A stretch of 64,000 nt of DNA from Yersinia proxima (GCF_902170785.1 NZ_CABHYG010000016.1:248001-312000); one strand, 5' to 3'. Shown: positions 48,492-59,093, counted from the stretch's first letter. Translations and numbers: made by a program. The notes: generated by a model from the sequence alone, not told the origin.

Positions 48492-50250
48492 CGGTTTTGG
48501 CCTCCGACTCACCGTCATCCAATGCAGCCTCTAATTGTTGATAGCGATACATTTCCCGATACCAGCCAGACTGATTTACCAATACATTATGCGTACCGCG
48601 TTGCATCACCCCGCCATGCTGTAACACCAGAATTTCGCTGGCTTCAGTTAAAGCAGAAAGGCGGTGTGCGCTGATAATCACAGTACGATGCTCGCCCCAC
48701 TCGCGCAGATTCTTTAAGATTTCATGTTCGGTTTGGCCATCAACCGCAGAAAGTGCATCATCAAGAATCAGAATTTCAGTATCCAACAACAATGCCCGAG
48801 CAATAGAAATACGCTGCTTTTGCCCACCGGACAGCATCACACCGCGCTCACCCACCTCAGTGTCATATCCTTGTGGGAGACGCAGGATGTCTTCATGTAC
48901 GCTGGCTAAACGAGCAGCGCGTTCGATTTGATCCTGAGTGGCATCAGGTTTACCTAATGCAATGTTGCCCGCAACCGTATCAGAGAATAAGAAAGGTGTC
49001 TGGCTGACCACTGATAAACGCCCGCGCCAGTCATGCAAACGGATATCAGACAGCGGATGCCCTTGATAACAAATCATGCCGTCATCAATATCGAATTGCC
49101 GCTGAATTAATGCCAATAAGGTACTTTTGCCGGAACCCGTTGGCCCACATAAACCTAACATCTGCCCCGGTGCCAATTTCAGTGATACATCGTGTAAGGC
49201 GGGCTTTTCAGCTTCAGGGTAATAGAAATGACGAATATTCACCGCTAAAGTACCGCGATCGTTTGATAATGCGATGTCGCCATCTTTCACTACTGGCGCT
49301 TCTTCCAGCAAACTGCGGATACGACTATAGGCAGCACTGCCGCGTTCAACAATATTGAACATCCACGCCAGTGCCAGCATCGGCCAGATCATTAACCCCA
49401 AATACATGACAAAACTGGTTAACTGCCCTAAGGTGATGCTGTGATTGACCACCATCCAGCTACCGCCACCGATGGCTAATAAATTTGCGATACCGATAGC
49501 AATATAAATGGTGGGATCAAAACGGGCGTCAATACGCGCGACATACATATTCTTGGCACCCGCTTCTTCGGCCACCTTCGCAAATTGTTGCGACTGACTG
49601 TTTTCCAGACCAAAGGCTTTGATCATGCGGATGCTAGTAAGGCTTTCCTGCGCCTGATTATTCAGAGCTGAAAATGCTCCCTGAGCTGACTTAAAACGCT
49701 GATGCAGTTGATCGCCGTAATATTTGATAACCACCGCCATGACTGGCATGGGAAGTAATGACAGCAAGGTCAGTTCCCAACTGATTTGCGTGCTCATGAC
49801 AATCAGCACCGCACACCCCATCACCAGCGAATCTACCAGTGTCAATACGCCCTCACCTGCGGCAAAAACGACGCGGTCAACATCATTCGTGGCGCGTGCC
49901 ATTAAATCGCCAGTACGGTGACGTAAATAGAACCCAGGAGCCTGGCGACTCAGTTGGCGATAAAAATTCGCCCGTAACTCCACAGCCAATTGATAGGAGG
50001 CTCCGAAAAGTAACACTCGCCAGACATAGCGCAGCAGATAGACCACGATAGCCGTCACCAGCATCACGCCAATCCAGACCAATAACATATTGGTCGACAT
50101 CTGTTTGGTGCTGATGCCATCGACAATGACTCCGACCAATTTAGGGGGTAATAATTGCAGGATAGCTATAACGATTAATAGCAACACCGCCCCTACATAG
50201 CGACGCCACTCACGGCGGAAATACCAGCCTAGTTGTGCAAACAATCTCAC
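48484..50250 (-). CDS. mdlA: MdlA ABC exporter half-transporter
   Basis: A 588-residue partner of MdlB with an N-terminal transmembrane domain (about 15-310) and an ATPase with Walker [11 protein letters not shown], signature [16 protein letters not shown] and Walker [10 protein letters not shown] (Asp where Glu is usual, so one ATP site may be non-hydrolytic). It starts at a GTG at 50248-50250, giving [15 protein letters not shown] as in E. coli. No Shine-Dalgarno is visible; a five-codon open frame ATG GAT AAA ACT GCG TGA overlaps the start and may couple translation. Confidence 0.94.
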   Translation of the reverse strand: MRLFAQLGWYFRREWRRYVGAVLLLIVIAILQLLPPKLVGVIVDGISTKQMSTNMLLVWIGVMLVTAIVVYLLRYVWRVLLFGASYQLAVELRANFYRQLSRQAPGFYLRHRTGDLMARATNDVDRVVFAAGEGVLTLVDSLVMGCAVLIVMSTQISWELTLLSLLPMPVMAVVIKYYGDQLHQRFKSAQGAFSALNNQAQESLTSIRMIKAFGLENSQSQQFAKVAEEAGAKNMYVARIDARFDPTIYIAIGIANLLAIGGGSWMVVNHSITLGQLTSFVMYLGLMIWPMLALAWMFNIVERGSAAYSRIRSLLEEAPVVKDGDIALSNDRGTLAVNIRHFYYPEAEKPALHDVSLKLAPGQMLGLCGPTGSGKSTLLALIQRQFDIDDGMICYQGHPLSDIRLHDWRGRLSVVSQTPFLFSDTVAGNIALGKPDATQDQIERAARLASVHEDILRLPQGYDTEVGERGVMLSGGQKQRISIARALLLDTEILILDDALSAVDGQTEHEILKNLREWGEHRTVIISAHRLSALTEASEILVLQHGGVMQRGTHNVLVNQSGWYREMYRYQQLEAALDDGESEAKTDE

Positions 50251-50399
50251 GCAGTTTTATCCATGATCTGACACCGAATAACATCGGTATTTGTTCGCTA
50301 AATGCGACAGGGCAGTAGAATACCATCGTTAAAATGGTTTTTTATATCCAATAGATGCCAGGCAGCCAACACTTCAGCTGTTTGAACCATAGCGAGTTA

Positions 50400-50861
50400 T
50401 CACTCAGGAACTGGCAACACGGTGGTGTATTTAATCTTTTCCATCGCAAAGCTCGAAGTCACATCAATCAACCCCGGAACGCCGTTAACCATACGTTTGT
50501 AAAAGCTGTCATAGCTTTTCATATCGGCAACTTCGACCTGCATCAGATAGTCGTATTCCCCCGCCATGCGATAGAAGGCCAGCACCTCTGGCATCTGCTT
50601 GGTGAACTCGACGAACTCCTGATACCAACCGCTATTATGCTGCTGTGTCTTGATCAGCACAAATGCGGTGAGTCCTAATCCTAACTTTTCACTGTCTAGT
50701 AATGCCACGCGCCCACGAATAAACCCCTCATCCTCAAGGCGCTTCAAACGTTTCCAGCATGGCGTAGAAGTTAAATTAACCGCCTCAGCCAGCACTTGCA
50801 GTGATTGTGTGCAATCTTCTTGCAACATGCACAGAAGTTTACGGTCAGTTTTATCTAACAT
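50400..50861 (-). CDS. decR: DecR/YbaO, Lrp-family cysteine-responsive activator
   Basis: A 153-residue Lrp/AsnC regulator with an N-terminal helix-turn-helix ([20 protein letters not shown]) and a C-terminal RAM effector domain. E. coli DecR and the Pantoea orthologue CcdR sense cysteine and activate a cysteine-degrading enzyme. Here it is divergent from such an enzyme gene across 126 bp. Confidence 0.93.
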   Translation of the reverse strand: MLDKTDRKLLCMLQEDCTQSLQVLAEAVNLTSTPCWKRLKRLEDEGFIRGRVALLDSEKLGLGLTAFVLIKTQQHNSGWYQEFVEFTKQMPEVLAFYRMAGEYDYLMQVEVADMKSYDSFYKRMVNGVPGLIDVTSSFAMEKIKYTTVLPVPE

Positions 50862-50987
50862 AGCGAGTAACCATAGAATAAATTTCTACCATTTGGCGAT
50901 AAAGAAGGAAAAATGGCAACGTTTTTTTCTTTAATAACCGTTAATCTAGTTATCATTAGTTTACTACCTACATCGCAGGCCATAAAA

Positions 50988-52028
50988 ATGACCAACACTT
51001 GGGTAAAAAATGCTATCAGCGAAATAGAAGCCGATTTCCAACGCTCCGCTGATACACACTTGATCCGTCTTAATCTGCACGCCTTTCCCGGTATTTATCT
51101 CTATTTAAAAGATGAAAGTACGCATCCAACCGGTAGCTTAAAGCACCGTTTGGCCCGTTCACTATTCCTCTATGGCTTATGTAATGGCTGGATTAAAGAA
51201 GGTACAACAATAATCGAGGCTTCATCTGGAAGCACGGCGGTGTCGGAGGCCTACTTTGCTCGCTTAATTGGTTTGCCCTTTATCGCGGTAATGCCAAGCT
51301 GCACTGCCCGGCGTAAAGTGGAGCAAATCGCCTTGTATGGTGGCCGCTGTCATTTTGTTGACCATGCCGGGCAAATTTATGCAGCTTCCGAGCAATTGGC
51401 GCGTGAACTTAACGGCCACTATATGGACCAGTTCACCTATGCTGAGCGGGCGACTGATTGGCGCGGCAATAATAATATTGCCGATAGCATTTTCCGCCAA
51501 ATGACGCGCGAACCTTTCCCCGTTCCTGACTATATCGTGATGAGCGCAGGTACTGGCGGCACCTCCGCCACTTTGGGGCGCTACATTCGCTACCAAGGGC
51601 ATGACACCCAACTGATGGTGGTCGACCCGGAAAACTCCGTTTTTTATGATTGTTTTTGTCACGGTGACCGTACCGTAACCGGCAGTTGTGGCAGCCGTAT
51701 TGAAGGTATTGGTCGGCCGCGAGCGGAGCCGTCATTTATTCCGGAAGTGATCGACAGCATGTTGCGTGTTCCCGATGCAGCCAGCGTTGCAACTATCCAT
51801 TGGCTGGAAGGCATTTTGGGCCGCAAAGTGGGAGCGTCAACCGGTACTAACGTTTGGGGGGCATTACAGTTAGCCAAGCAAATGCGCGAACAAGGTAAAA
51901 CCGGTGCCATCGTGACGTTACTGTGTGACAGCGGTGAGCGTTATCTCGATACTTATTACGATCCTCAGTGGGTCAGCAACAATATCGGCGACTTAACGCC
52001 ATTCCGGAATGAATTAAACAACCTGTAA
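50988..52028 (+). CDS. PLP-dependent cysteine desulfhydrase, CcdA type
   Basis: A 346-residue fold II PLP enzyme of the cysteine-synthase family. The PLP Lys is in [12 protein letters not shown], the substrate loop is [10 protein letters not shown], and the phosphate loop is [12 protein letters not shown]. Members next to ccdR/decR break down L-cysteine to pyruvate, ammonia and sulfide, protecting against excess cysteine (shown for CcdA of Pantoea ananatis). The start at 50988 has GCAGG eight bases upstream. A longer in-frame reading from 50913 would add a false signal peptide. Two hairpins follow the stop. Confidence 0.87.
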   Translation: MTNTWVKNAISEIEADFQRSADTHLIRLNLHAFPGIYLYLKDESTHPTGSLKHRLARSLFLYGLCNGWIKEGTTIIEASSGSTAVSEAYFARLIGLPFIAVMPSCTARRKVEQIALYGGRCHFVDHAGQIYAASEQLARELNGHYMDQFTYAERATDWRGNNNIADSIFRQMTREPFPVPDYIVMSAGTGGTSATLGRYIRYQGHDTQLMVVDPENSVFYDCFCHGDRTVTGSCGSRIEGIGRPRAEPSFIPEVIDSMLRVPDAASVATIHWLEGILGRKVGASTGTNVWGALQLAKQMREQGKTGAIVTLLCDSGERYLDTYYDPQWVSNNIGDLTPFRNELNNL

Positions 52029-52042
52029 TATCATAGTAGACG

Positions 52043-52061
52043 GGGGCCGCAAACCGGCCCC
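52043..52061 (+). terminator. Hairpin after the ccdA-type gene
   Basis: GGGGCC and GGCCCC pair around a seven-base loop, 14 bases after the stop. The following TTGCAG is U-poor, so it is a weak call. Confidence 0.5.
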
Positions 52062-52070
52062 TTGCAGAAG

Positions 52071-52093
52071 AAAAAAACCGGATGGTTATCCGG
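52071..52093 (-). terminator. cof terminator
   Basis: On the minus strand CCGGAT-AACC-ATCCGG is followed by seven T residues, about 60 bases after the cof stop. It serves leftward transcription. Confidence 0.88.
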
Positions 52094-52154
52094 CTGGCTA
52101 ATAGCTATCCTCAATGTCATTAGTTTTATCGCACCAATAACCCGTGGATATACC

Positions 52155-52976
52155 TCAGAATTCGGGGGAATAGGTGAGGTGTGGTGAACTTAGCCAATGT
52201 TGCAAATAATGAGCTACGCCTTGTTCCTCGCAGCGACCAATAACCTGTAACTGAGGTAACTCTTGTTTCAGTTGCGGTAATGCATTTCCCATGACTAACC
52301 CACGACCGACGCGCGACAACATTTCTTTATCATTCATCGCATCGCCAAACGCCATGCAATCAGCCAGGGTTAAATCAAGATGATGGCTCAATCGCTCTAA
52401 AGCAGCCCCTTTGTTACAACCACGAGGTAGCATTTCGAGACAATCGACGGCTGAGAAACAGAAATCGGCTTTATCACCCATTTGTTGCTCAAGCTGAATC
52501 TTCAGTTCGACCAGTTCCTGATGTGGCGCAATAAAGCAAATTTTGTGATTACCTGTCTTCGGTAACGCATCTAGCGCGGTCAGTTGGAACTGGAAACTGC
52601 TAGTTTTATGGGCTGCCAATAAAGCGGGATCATTGTAATCAGTAAACCAGCCATCATCGCGGAAGATATGAATGCTGGCATTGGTCTGCCAGGGGGTACG
52701 CAGCACAAACTCCACCAGTTCTGCCGGCAAATCTATACCATCTAAATGCACGCCATCCATGTCACACACTCGTGTGCCATTACCCGTAATTAAATAACCG
52801 TTAATACCTGAATGAGAGAGGATCCCTTTCATATCAAGGTAATGCCGCCCGGTAGCGAATGTCAGGATCATCCCGTTTTCCACTAACTGGTGTAACGCAT
52901 TCAATGTCGCACCACCAATTCGATGGTCACGCATCAGTAAGGTTCCATCCATATCAAAAGCGGCTAAACGGTACAT
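52155..52976 (-). CDS. cof: Cof, HAD-family HMP-PP phosphatase
   Basis: A 273-residue HAD type IIB phosphatase. In E. coli Cof hydrolyses the thiamine intermediate HMP-PP, with pyridoxal phosphate and FMN as other substrates. HAD motif I FDMDGTLL, motif II TFATGR, the Lys of the KGAALERL segment and motif [14 protein letters not shown] are all present. Divergent from ybaE as in E. coli. Confidence 0.95.
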   Translation of the reverse strand: MYRLAAFDMDGTLLMRDHRIGGATLNALHQLVENGMILTFATGRHYLDMKGILSHSGINGYLITGNGTRVCDMDGVHLDGIDLPAELVEFVLRTPWQTNASIHIFRDDGWFTDYNDPALLAAHKTSSFQFQLTALDALPKTGNHKICFIAPHQELVELKIQLEQQMGDKADFCFSAVDCLEMLPRGCNKGAALERLSHHLDLTLADCMAFGDAMNDKEMLSRVGRGLVMGNALPQLKQELPQLQVIGRCEEQGVAHYLQHWLSSPHLTYSPEF

Positions 52977-53079
52977 TCAAAACCTCACTAAGAGTGAAAC
53001 TGGTGGTATGTATAAAATTATGGCGTAGTATTTACGGAACTAATAGTGAACAAATAATTTAAACTATTCCGGATTTAGC

Positions 53080-54783
53080 ATGCGCATTATTCACCGACTT
53101 ACCCAATATCAGCGCTTATTCCAAAAGTTCGGAGAAAACCTGGCTTCGACGACAGTAAGTGAAGTCGCAGGTTTGCTATTTTGCAGTGAACGCCACGCTC
53201 GCACCTTAATACAACAGTTACAGGCAAATGGCTGGCTCAGCTGGCATTCGCAAGTGGGCCGGGGCAAACGCGCACAACTACAATGCCTGAAAAACCCCGA
53301 TACACTTCGGGCAACCTATATGCAGGCGTTTCTCGAACAAGGTGATCATCAGGCTGCGCTCGAATTGGCTCAACTGGAGCCTGAACGTTTACAGGCGTTG
53401 CTGAACCCTCATATGGGGGGGCAGTGGCAAGCAGACAGCCCAGTATTACGTATTCCATATTACCGTATGCTTGAGCCGTTAAATCCACTCACCGCCACTG
53501 GTCGGGCAGAGCAGCACCTGATTTACACCTTGCACGCGGGGTTGACTCGTTTTAATACCGGTTGTCCCCAACCCCAACCGGATCTGGCCCACCACTGGCA
53601 AGTCAGTGATGATGGTTTGACCTGGCAATTCTTTTTACGCAGCCAGTTGCGTTGGCATAATGGGGAGCGCCTTCACGGTCAGCAATTATTGCAAACACTC
53701 AAGCTATTACGTGCCAATACCCGCAGCCAGCCAAGTTTTGCCAATATTTTGACCATTACCCTACCCCACGCTCTATGCCTACAGTTTACCCTTTCTCAGC
53801 CGGACTACTGGTTGGCTCATCGATTGGCTGATTTACCCTGCCGGCTATTTCATCCAGACAATCCTTTGCTGGGTGCAGGCCCGTTTAAATTGGCGACCTT
53901 CGAACAGCATCTGGTGCGCTTAGAACAACATGAGTTCTACCATTTGCAGCACCCTTATCTGGAAATCATTGAATACTGGATAACCCCGAACCTAATGGTG
54001 CAATCAACCGACGGTAGTTGCCAACATCCGGTGCGTATTACCATCGGTCAGGAAGAGGACTTCCCTTTAGCCCGCCCCGTTCAGCGCAGTATGAGCCTGG
54101 GGTTTTGCTATCTGGCGGTTAATCAGCATCGCAGCAATATGACTTCCCAGCAACTCGCCAGGTTACTGATGTTAGTGCAAACCTCGGGCATATTAGAGGA
54201 GTTATCAATCCGGCGCGGGATCATCACTCCAAGCCATGAAATGTTGCCGGGTTGGCCCATCCCAGAGTTTGCATCTGATGATGACTCGCCATTACCAACT
54301 CATCTGATATTGATATATCAACCACCGATGGAGCTTAAAAGTGTTGCCGAACAGCTAAAAGTTGTATTGGCAGCGCAGGGCTGCACATTAGAAATCCGCG
54401 CCAGCCACGATAAACAGTGGAAAGATAGCCACCAAATTGAACAGGCTGATTTATTATTAGCAGACCATTTGGTTGGTGAATCACCAGAGGCGGCAATGGA
54501 AAGCTGGCTTCGACTTGATCCCCTGTGGCGTGGCATCCTGTCACCATCACAGTGGGAGCAGCAGCAAAAAACACTGACCCATATTCAACAAATAGAGCTG
54601 GCTTCAGAGCGGCATCACCAATTACGAGAGCATTATAATGATCTGATGCTATCCGGATTGATTCTACCGCTGTTCAACTATCAATATCAGGTCAATGCTC
54701 CACCACGAATTAATGGTGTGATATTAACCGCTTACGGTTGGTTCGACTTCAGTCAGGCGTGGCTCCCTCCGACTGCGACGTGA
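53080..54783 (+). CDS. ybaE: YbaE, SgrR-family regulator with solute-binding domain
   Basis: A 567-residue protein (E. coli YbaE 566) with an N-terminal winged helix (SEVAGLLFCSERHARTLIQQ, about residues 27-60) fused to an SBP_bac_5-like domain (about 160-560; LAHHWQVSDDGLTWQFFLRS). SgrR relatives sense glucose-phosphate stress; the YbaE target is not known. It lies between cof and queC, as in E. coli. Confidence 0.93.
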   Translation: MRIIHRLTQYQRLFQKFGENLASTTVSEVAGLLFCSERHARTLIQQLQANGWLSWHSQVGRGKRAQLQCLKNPDTLRATYMQAFLEQGDHQAALELAQLEPERLQALLNPHMGGQWQADSPVLRIPYYRMLEPLNPLTATGRAEQHLIYTLHAGLTRFNTGCPQPQPDLAHHWQVSDDGLTWQFFLRSQLRWHNGERLHGQQLLQTLKLLRANTRSQPSFANILTITLPHALCLQFTLSQPDYWLAHRLADLPCRLFHPDNPLLGAGPFKLATFEQHLVRLEQHEFYHLQHPYLEIIEYWITPNLMVQSTDGSCQHPVRITIGQEEDFPLARPVQRSMSLGFCYLAVNQHRSNMTSQQLARLLMLVQTSGILEELSIRRGIITPSHEMLPGWPIPEFASDDDSPLPTHLILIYQPPMELKSVAEQLKVVLAAQGCTLEIRASHDKQWKDSHQIEQADLLLADHLVGESPEAAMESWLRLDPLWRGILSPSQWEQQQKTLTHIQQIELASERHHQLREHYNDLMLSGLILPLFNYQYQVNAPPRINGVILTAYGWFDFSQAWLPPTAT

Positions 54784-54827
54784 TAACCAAACTCCGGTAG
54801 CTACCTTTTCTTGCGCTATCTAAGTAC

Positions 54828-54954
54828 CATACTCGTCATATTTCAAGCTGCATGTGCGTTGGCTACACTCAATAACCTGAATCACTTACTCATGTAAGCT
54901 CATCGGGATTATCTCGCTTGCCGCCTTCCTGCAACTCGAATTCTTTAGAGTATA
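54828..54954 (+). repeat. ERIC repeat (127 bp)
   Basis: 127 bp beginning CATACTCGTCATATTTCAAG and ending TTTAGAGTATA, with ATCACTTACTCATGTAAGCT as its core. It aligns base for base with the copy at 44449-44575. It lies between ybaE and queC, both reading rightward, so it may be transcribed from ybaE. Confidence 0.92.
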
Positions 54955-54974
54955 TACTGCCAGTTTTCAATTTT

Positions 54975-55005
54975 GCTGTGAGATTTGCGCTTTAAGGCTC
55001 ACAGC
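54975..55005 (+). other. Hairpin in the queC leader
   Basis: GCTGTGAG and CTCACAGC form a perfect 8-bp stem around a 15-base loop, ending just before the GAGGTAACAGT ribosome binding region of queC. It has no U-run, so it is not a terminator. It could affect queC translation. Confidence 0.5.
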
Positions 55006-55019
55006 CACGAGGTAACAGT

Positions 55020-55718
55020 ATGAAACGTGCCGTAGTTGTCTTTAGTGGCGGACAAGATTCCACCACCTGCTTGATTCAAGCATTACAGCAGTATGATGAA
55101 GTCCACTGCATTACCTTCGATTATGGGCAGCGACATCGTGCTGAAATCGATGTCGCTCGTGAGCTGGCAATTCAACTTGGAGCTAAAGCTCACAAAGTGC
55201 TGGATGTGGGCATGCTTAATGAGTTAGCTGTCAGTAGCCTGACCCGAGACAGCATCCCTGTACCCTCTCACAGTGAAGAGGGTGAGGATTCGATTCCCAG
55301 CACCTTCGTTCCTGGCCGTAATATTCTATTTCTGACCCTGGCTGCTATTTATGCTTATCAAGTACAAGCTCAGGCTGTCATTACCGGTGTTTGTGAAACA
55401 GACTTTTCTGGTTACCCAGATTGCCGGGATGAATTCGTTAAGGCTCTTAACCATGCCATAGATTTAGGTATTGGCCGTGATATTGCTTTTATCACCCCGC
55501 TGATGTGGCTGGATAAAGCCGAAACATGGGCATTGGCGGATTACTATCAGCAACTCGATCGTATCCGTCATGACACATTAACTTGTTATAACGGGATTCA
55601 AGGTGATGGTTGCGGTCAATGTGCTGCCTGCCACTTGCGCGCCAAAGGGTTAGAGTCCTATCTGGCTAATAAACCTAAAGTCATATTAAGCCTAAAACAA
55701 AAAACCGGACTGGTTTAA
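55020..55718 (+). CDS. queC: QueC, 7-cyano-7-deazaguanine synthase
   Basis: Makes preQ0 from 7-carboxy-7-deazaguanine and ammonia with ATP in queuosine biosynthesis. The 232-residue protein has the PP-loop FSGGQDSTT, the substrate region [13 protein letters not shown], and a C-terminal four-Cys zinc site ([19 protein letters not shown]). A GAGGTAACAGT site precedes the ATG. Confidence 0.97.
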   Translation: MKRAVVVFSGGQDSTTCLIQALQQYDEVHCITFDYGQRHRAEIDVARELAIQLGAKAHKVLDVGMLNELAVSSLTRDSIPVPSHSEEGEDSIPSTFVPGRNILFLTLAAIYAYQVQAQAVITGVCETDFSGYPDCRDEFVKALNHAIDLGIGRDIAFITPLMWLDKAETWALADYYQQLDRIRHDTLTCYNGIQGDGCGQCAACHLRAKGLESYLANKPKVILSLKQKTGLV

Positions 55719-55755
55719 CCGCTTTAAGACCAAAAACTAGCGGCGACCTGCCTTT

Positions 55756-55782
55756 CTCTACCTCCTCCAAAGCGAGGTAGAG
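55756..55782 (+). terminator. queC terminator
   Basis: CTCTACCTC and GAGGTAGAG form a perfect 9-bp stem followed by CTTTATT, 38 bases after queC and before convergent fadM. Confidence 0.85.
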
Positions 55783-55804
55783 CTTTATTACGCACAATAT
55801 CTTT

Positions 55805-56212
55805 TTATAAACCCCGGTTAATAAACTCCTGAAGTTTCTCACGCAACTCCCCATCAATGGGTAATGCCTTTTGATTACGCAAATCGATGCATACAAAAGT
55901 CAATTCTGCATCAGCCACAGCAATAGAATCTGGCTCTAGTGTGACCATTTGTTTCATCACACCACTTTTTCCATTCAATCTTAATAGTTGACTATCGATT
56001 CGTAACAGGTCGCCCAAAACCGCAGGCCGACGATAGTTAATATTGATATTAACCACGATAAAAGCGATTTGATTTTCAGCCATCCATTGTGCTGCAGGCT
56101 CCCCATCAAGCCATTCCCAGCGGGCTTCTTCGAGAAACTCTAAATAGCGGGCATTATTAACATGTTGAAAAACATCAATATGAAAACCCCTGACTCTAAT
56201 ATGAGTATGCAT
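55805..56212 (-). CDS. fadM: FadM (YbaW) long-chain acyl-CoA thioesterase
   Basis: A 135-residue hot-dog thioesterase that releases fatty acids from long-chain, mainly unsaturated acyl-CoA during beta-oxidation. The active-site segment VFQHVNNARYLEFLEEARWE (Asp just before) and NININYRRPAVLGDLLRI are typical. The ATG at 56210-56212 (MHTHIRVRGFHIDVFQ) matches E. coli; a start 22 codons upstream has no homology. Confidence 0.95.
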   Translation of the reverse strand: MHTHIRVRGFHIDVFQHVNNARYLEFLEEARWEWLDGEPAAQWMAENQIAFIVVNININYRRPAVLGDLLRIDSQLLRLNGKSGVMKQMVTLEPDSIAVADAELTFVCIDLRNQKALPIDGELREKLQEFINRGL

Positions 56213-56458
56213 GCGACGAGCTTCTCCAGACAATGGGTTGTTATTATAGAATGATAGATACAACTGGTATGACCTCAAGGAGAAAGCCTAGCAGAGGAAA
56301 ATCACTTTATAGTGTGCTTATTATATAATCCGGATCAACATCACAGTTTTACCTAACAGTTGCGACTTACATTATGAAATGATGAAAGTTATACGTGGCA
56401 AAAAAGCCAGGCAAACACGGTATCTGCCTGACTGTGCTATCTATTTTTCTTCCTCTAT

Positions 56459-56869
56459 TTACATTTTAAGTTTGGTGCGATTTCTCTCTAAGAAAGAGGG
56501 GCCAATCCCTGGCACTTCAAGCAGTTGCTCTGCGTCAGTAAAAAAGCCGAATTGCTCACGATAATTAACAATTGCTTCCGCTTTCTTCCGGCCTATTCCG
56601 CTGAGGGACTGAGCCAGTTCTTCCGCATCTGCACTGTTAATATTGATTTGGCTCGGTAAATTACCCGCAGTGGCTGTTACGACCATTTTGTCATGTGTGG
56701 CTTTCTCAGGAATTTTTGATACGGCGTTTACCTTGGTTGTAGCCTTACCTGGCACTGACGGGTTGAGAACTTTATCCTGAGAGGAGTTTGGGGCCGCATA
56801 AGCCAAAGGGGGGATATTAAAACCTGCCAATAGTGCCGTGATTACCAATAATTTTCCTATGAATTTCAT
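56459..56869 (-). CDS. ybaV: YbaV, ComEA-like helix-hairpin-helix protein
   Basis: A 136-residue exported protein: signal peptide (residues 1-25, ending YAA), a low-complexity linker and a C-terminal ComEA double HhH domain (ININSADAEELAQSLSGIGR then VPGIGPSFLERNRTKLKM). Such proteins bind DNA in the periplasm, and relatives are needed for DNA uptake. Same position as E. coli ybaV, downstream of ppiD. Confidence 0.94.
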   Translation of the reverse strand: MKFIGKLLVITALLAGFNIPPLAYAAPNSSQDKVLNPSVPGKATTKVNAVSKIPEKATHDKMVVTATAGNLPSQININSADAEELAQSLSGIGRKKAEAIVNYREQFGFFTDAEQLLEVPGIGPSFLERNRTKLKM

Positions 56870-56949
56870 GCTGTATCCTCCTTGTGTTTGACAGCATGCC
56901 TACCTTGCCTGAGCATCCGATTTGTCGCAAAAGGCAGTTTTTAGATATG

Positions 56950-56975
56950 CGAAAGGCCGCCAAAGCGACCTTTCG
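56950..56975 (-). terminator. Possible hairpin after ppiD
   Basis: On the minus strand CGAAAGGTCGC pairs with GCGGCCTTTCG (one G-U) around TTTG, 33 bases after the ppiD stop. No U-run follows, so termination is uncertain. Confidence 0.45.
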
Positions 56976-57007
56976 TTGTTACATCCAATTGCAAATCAAT
57001 GCGAGGC

Positions 57008-58894
57008 TTATTGAGGTTGCTGTTGCTCCGCAGGGCCCATCTTGATGGTTGCCTGTTTGTGCAGGTTAGCCATCAGTGCATCAAAGGTCACACCGCTAGC
57101 CCCCTCTTCCATCTTAGCGATAAAGTTCTTCATTTCGCCTTCCGGTAATTTGCCTGGAGTCACCGATAACAGTTCGATCAATACGATGTTATCTTGGCGA
57201 TCCTGAGACAAACCATACACTGGCTGGTCTTTTTGCGGATGAGGCAAAGCAAAGATAGTCTGCACTAATTGGTCATCATCAGGCGCGCGTGACAAGGTTT
57301 TCTTCTCACCGAAGCTAATCCCAGCAGCTTTCATAGCTTCTTCGCCTTTACCTTGTTTCAGAGCCGTCAGGATCTTTTCGCCATCAACACGAGCCAATTG
57401 TTCCGCTTTCTGACGTTTTACCAGTTCGGCAACCTGATCACGAACTTGTTCAAATGGTTCAATCCCTTCTGGTTTGTGGCCGTCAATGCGAATAACAAAA
57501 GCACGATCGCCGTCAACAGTGATGACATCGGAGTTGCTACCAGGTGCGCCATTTTCACCTACCAAGCCACCCTCAAAGATAGCTTGCACCACAGGTTTGA
57601 AGTTAACCTCGGCAGGCACCGCATCACGAGTAAACCAACCTGTTTGCTTAGCTTTCGCACCCGCGGCTTCTTCAGCCGAAGCCAGAGACTCGTTATCGCT
57701 GGTAGCCGCTTCGCTCACTTTTTGTTGTAAGGCGTAGTATGCATCAACCGCTTTTTCCTGCTTAACCTGTTTAGCCAGCGCATCATGAACTTCTGACAAC
57801 GGTTTTACCTGCGCAGGTTTGATATCGTTAAGACGAACAATCAAATAACCCACGGAAGATTTCACCACATCAGACAACTGGCCTTTCTCAGTCAGATTTG
57901 CTTGTTTTAGCTCATCCGCTGTTGTTTCCGGTTCCAACCAACCTAACTCACCGCCATTTTTGCGGGAAATGATGTCGGTAGATTTCTCTTTTGCGATTGC
58001 AGCAAAATCAGCACCTTTTTTCAGCTCATCCAATGCAGCTTTGGCTTCAGCTTCAGTTTTAAACTGAATGACACTGTAGTTGCGTTGCTCAGGCTTAGTA
58101 TAAGTACTCTTATGCTGGTCGTAATACGCGGCGATATCTTCTTCAGTAACAGTAATTTTGTCCTGCATCGCCGCTGCATCCATTGCAATGAAACTGATTT
58201 TCATCTGTTCCGGTGCAATGAAGCTATTTTTGTTCTGGTCGTAATAGGCTTGCAGCTCTTCATCAGTGACTTTCTGCTGTGCTTGAAGTGCTTTGAGGTC
58301 TAGCGTTGCCAGACGGACTTCACGTTGCTGCAAAATCAGCTCTGACATTGCTTGTGCTTCTACAGGCAGCACGAAACCAGTATCACCGAAGGCTTGTAGC
58401 AATTGCTGATTAATCAGCTGCTGGCGCTGTAATTGAGCGAATTGATCTGGGGTGTAGCCCATTCGATTGACCAGCTCAAGGTATTTGTTGTTATCGAACT
58501 TACCGTCAGTCTGGAAATAAGGTGCCTGGCGAATAGCATCTTTCACTTGTTCGTCACTGGCAGTCAGGCCTAATTTTTTAGCATATTGGTCGAGCAACAT
58601 ATTGTTGACCAATTGGCCAAGTACCTGCTGACGCAGTTGCAGCATGTAACCTTCGTTCGCGGCCAACGCGGAGAACTGTTCGCCCAATTGCTGTTGCAAG
58701 CGGCCACGTTCGCTCTGTACAGCCTGTTCTAACTGAGCACGACTAATCTCTTGGCCATTAACTTTGGCAGCAAAGTCGTTGGAGCCACCGATCAGATAGC
58801 TGCCAACCCCAGTCAGGATAAAGGACAACATGATCAGGGCCAGAATGATTTTGAGCACGACGTTATTAGCAGCCGCGCGTAAATTGTCCATCAT
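57008..58894 (-). CDS. ppiD: PpiD periplasmic chaperone, SurA/parvulin-like
   Basis: A 628-residue inner-membrane-anchored periplasmic chaperone that meets proteins leaving SecYEG. A single transmembrane helix (residues 13-34) follows MMDNLRAAANNVVLK. The SurA-like N-domain, one parvulin domain (about 265-360, GGELGWLEPET) and a C-terminal domain follow. The E. coli parvulin domain is catalytically inactive. Two ATG codons begin the frame. Confidence 0.96.
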   Translation of the reverse strand: MMDNLRAAANNVVLKIILALIMLSFILTGVGSYLIGGSNDFAAKVNGQEISRAQLEQAVQSERGRLQQQLGEQFSALAANEGYMLQLRQQVLGQLVNNMLLDQYAKKLGLTASDEQVKDAIRQAPYFQTDGKFDNNKYLELVNRMGYTPDQFAQLQRQQLINQQLLQAFGDTGFVLPVEAQAMSELILQQREVRLATLDLKALQAQQKVTDEELQAYYDQNKNSFIAPEQMKISFIAMDAAAMQDKITVTEEDIAAYYDQHKSTYTKPEQRNYSVIQFKTEAEAKAALDELKKGADFAAIAKEKSTDIISRKNGGELGWLEPETTADELKQANLTEKGQLSDVVKSSVGYLIVRLNDIKPAQVKPLSEVHDALAKQVKQEKAVDAYYALQQKVSEAATSDNESLASAEEAAGAKAKQTGWFTRDAVPAEVNFKPVVQAIFEGGLVGENGAPGSNSDVITVDGDRAFVIRIDGHKPEGIEPFEQVRDQVAELVKRQKAEQLARVDGEKILTALKQGKGEEAMKAAGISFGEKKTLSRAPDDDQLVQTIFALPHPQKDQPVYGLSQDRQDNIVLIELLSVTPGKLPEGEMKNFIAKMEEGASGVTFDALMANLHKQATIKMGPAEQQQPQ

Positions 58895-58990
58895 AATGTG
58901 ACAATACTCCGCTGTAATATGGATAAAAACTGTTGCGCAGGTCTAAATAAACCCAGCATTCCTTGCGACAGCCCTTCATGCTGCTGCGCG

Positions 58991-59018
58991 AAAAAAAAGC
59001 GCATCATTAACGATGCGC
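58991..59018 (-). terminator. hupB terminator
   Basis: On the minus strand GGCGCATCGTTAATGATGCGC forms a hairpin followed by eight T residues, about 75 bases after the hupB stop. Confidence 0.92.
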
Positions 59019-59093
59019 CTTGTATCTTACCTTACCAACTCAACTGCGTCAGGTTATTGTTAACACAAACACAGGTGAGAATTGACGCGGCAA

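Noticed and set aside
50913..50987. Upstream start of the ccdA-type gene giving an apparent signal peptide
   Set aside because: The added 25 residues are not part of the enzyme family, which is cytoplasmic, and the ATG at 50988 has its own ribosome binding site.
54955..55019. preQ1 riboswitch in front of queC
   Set aside because: The leader contains one simple hairpin; the C-rich loop and A-rich pseudoknot tail of preQ1 aptamers are not seen.
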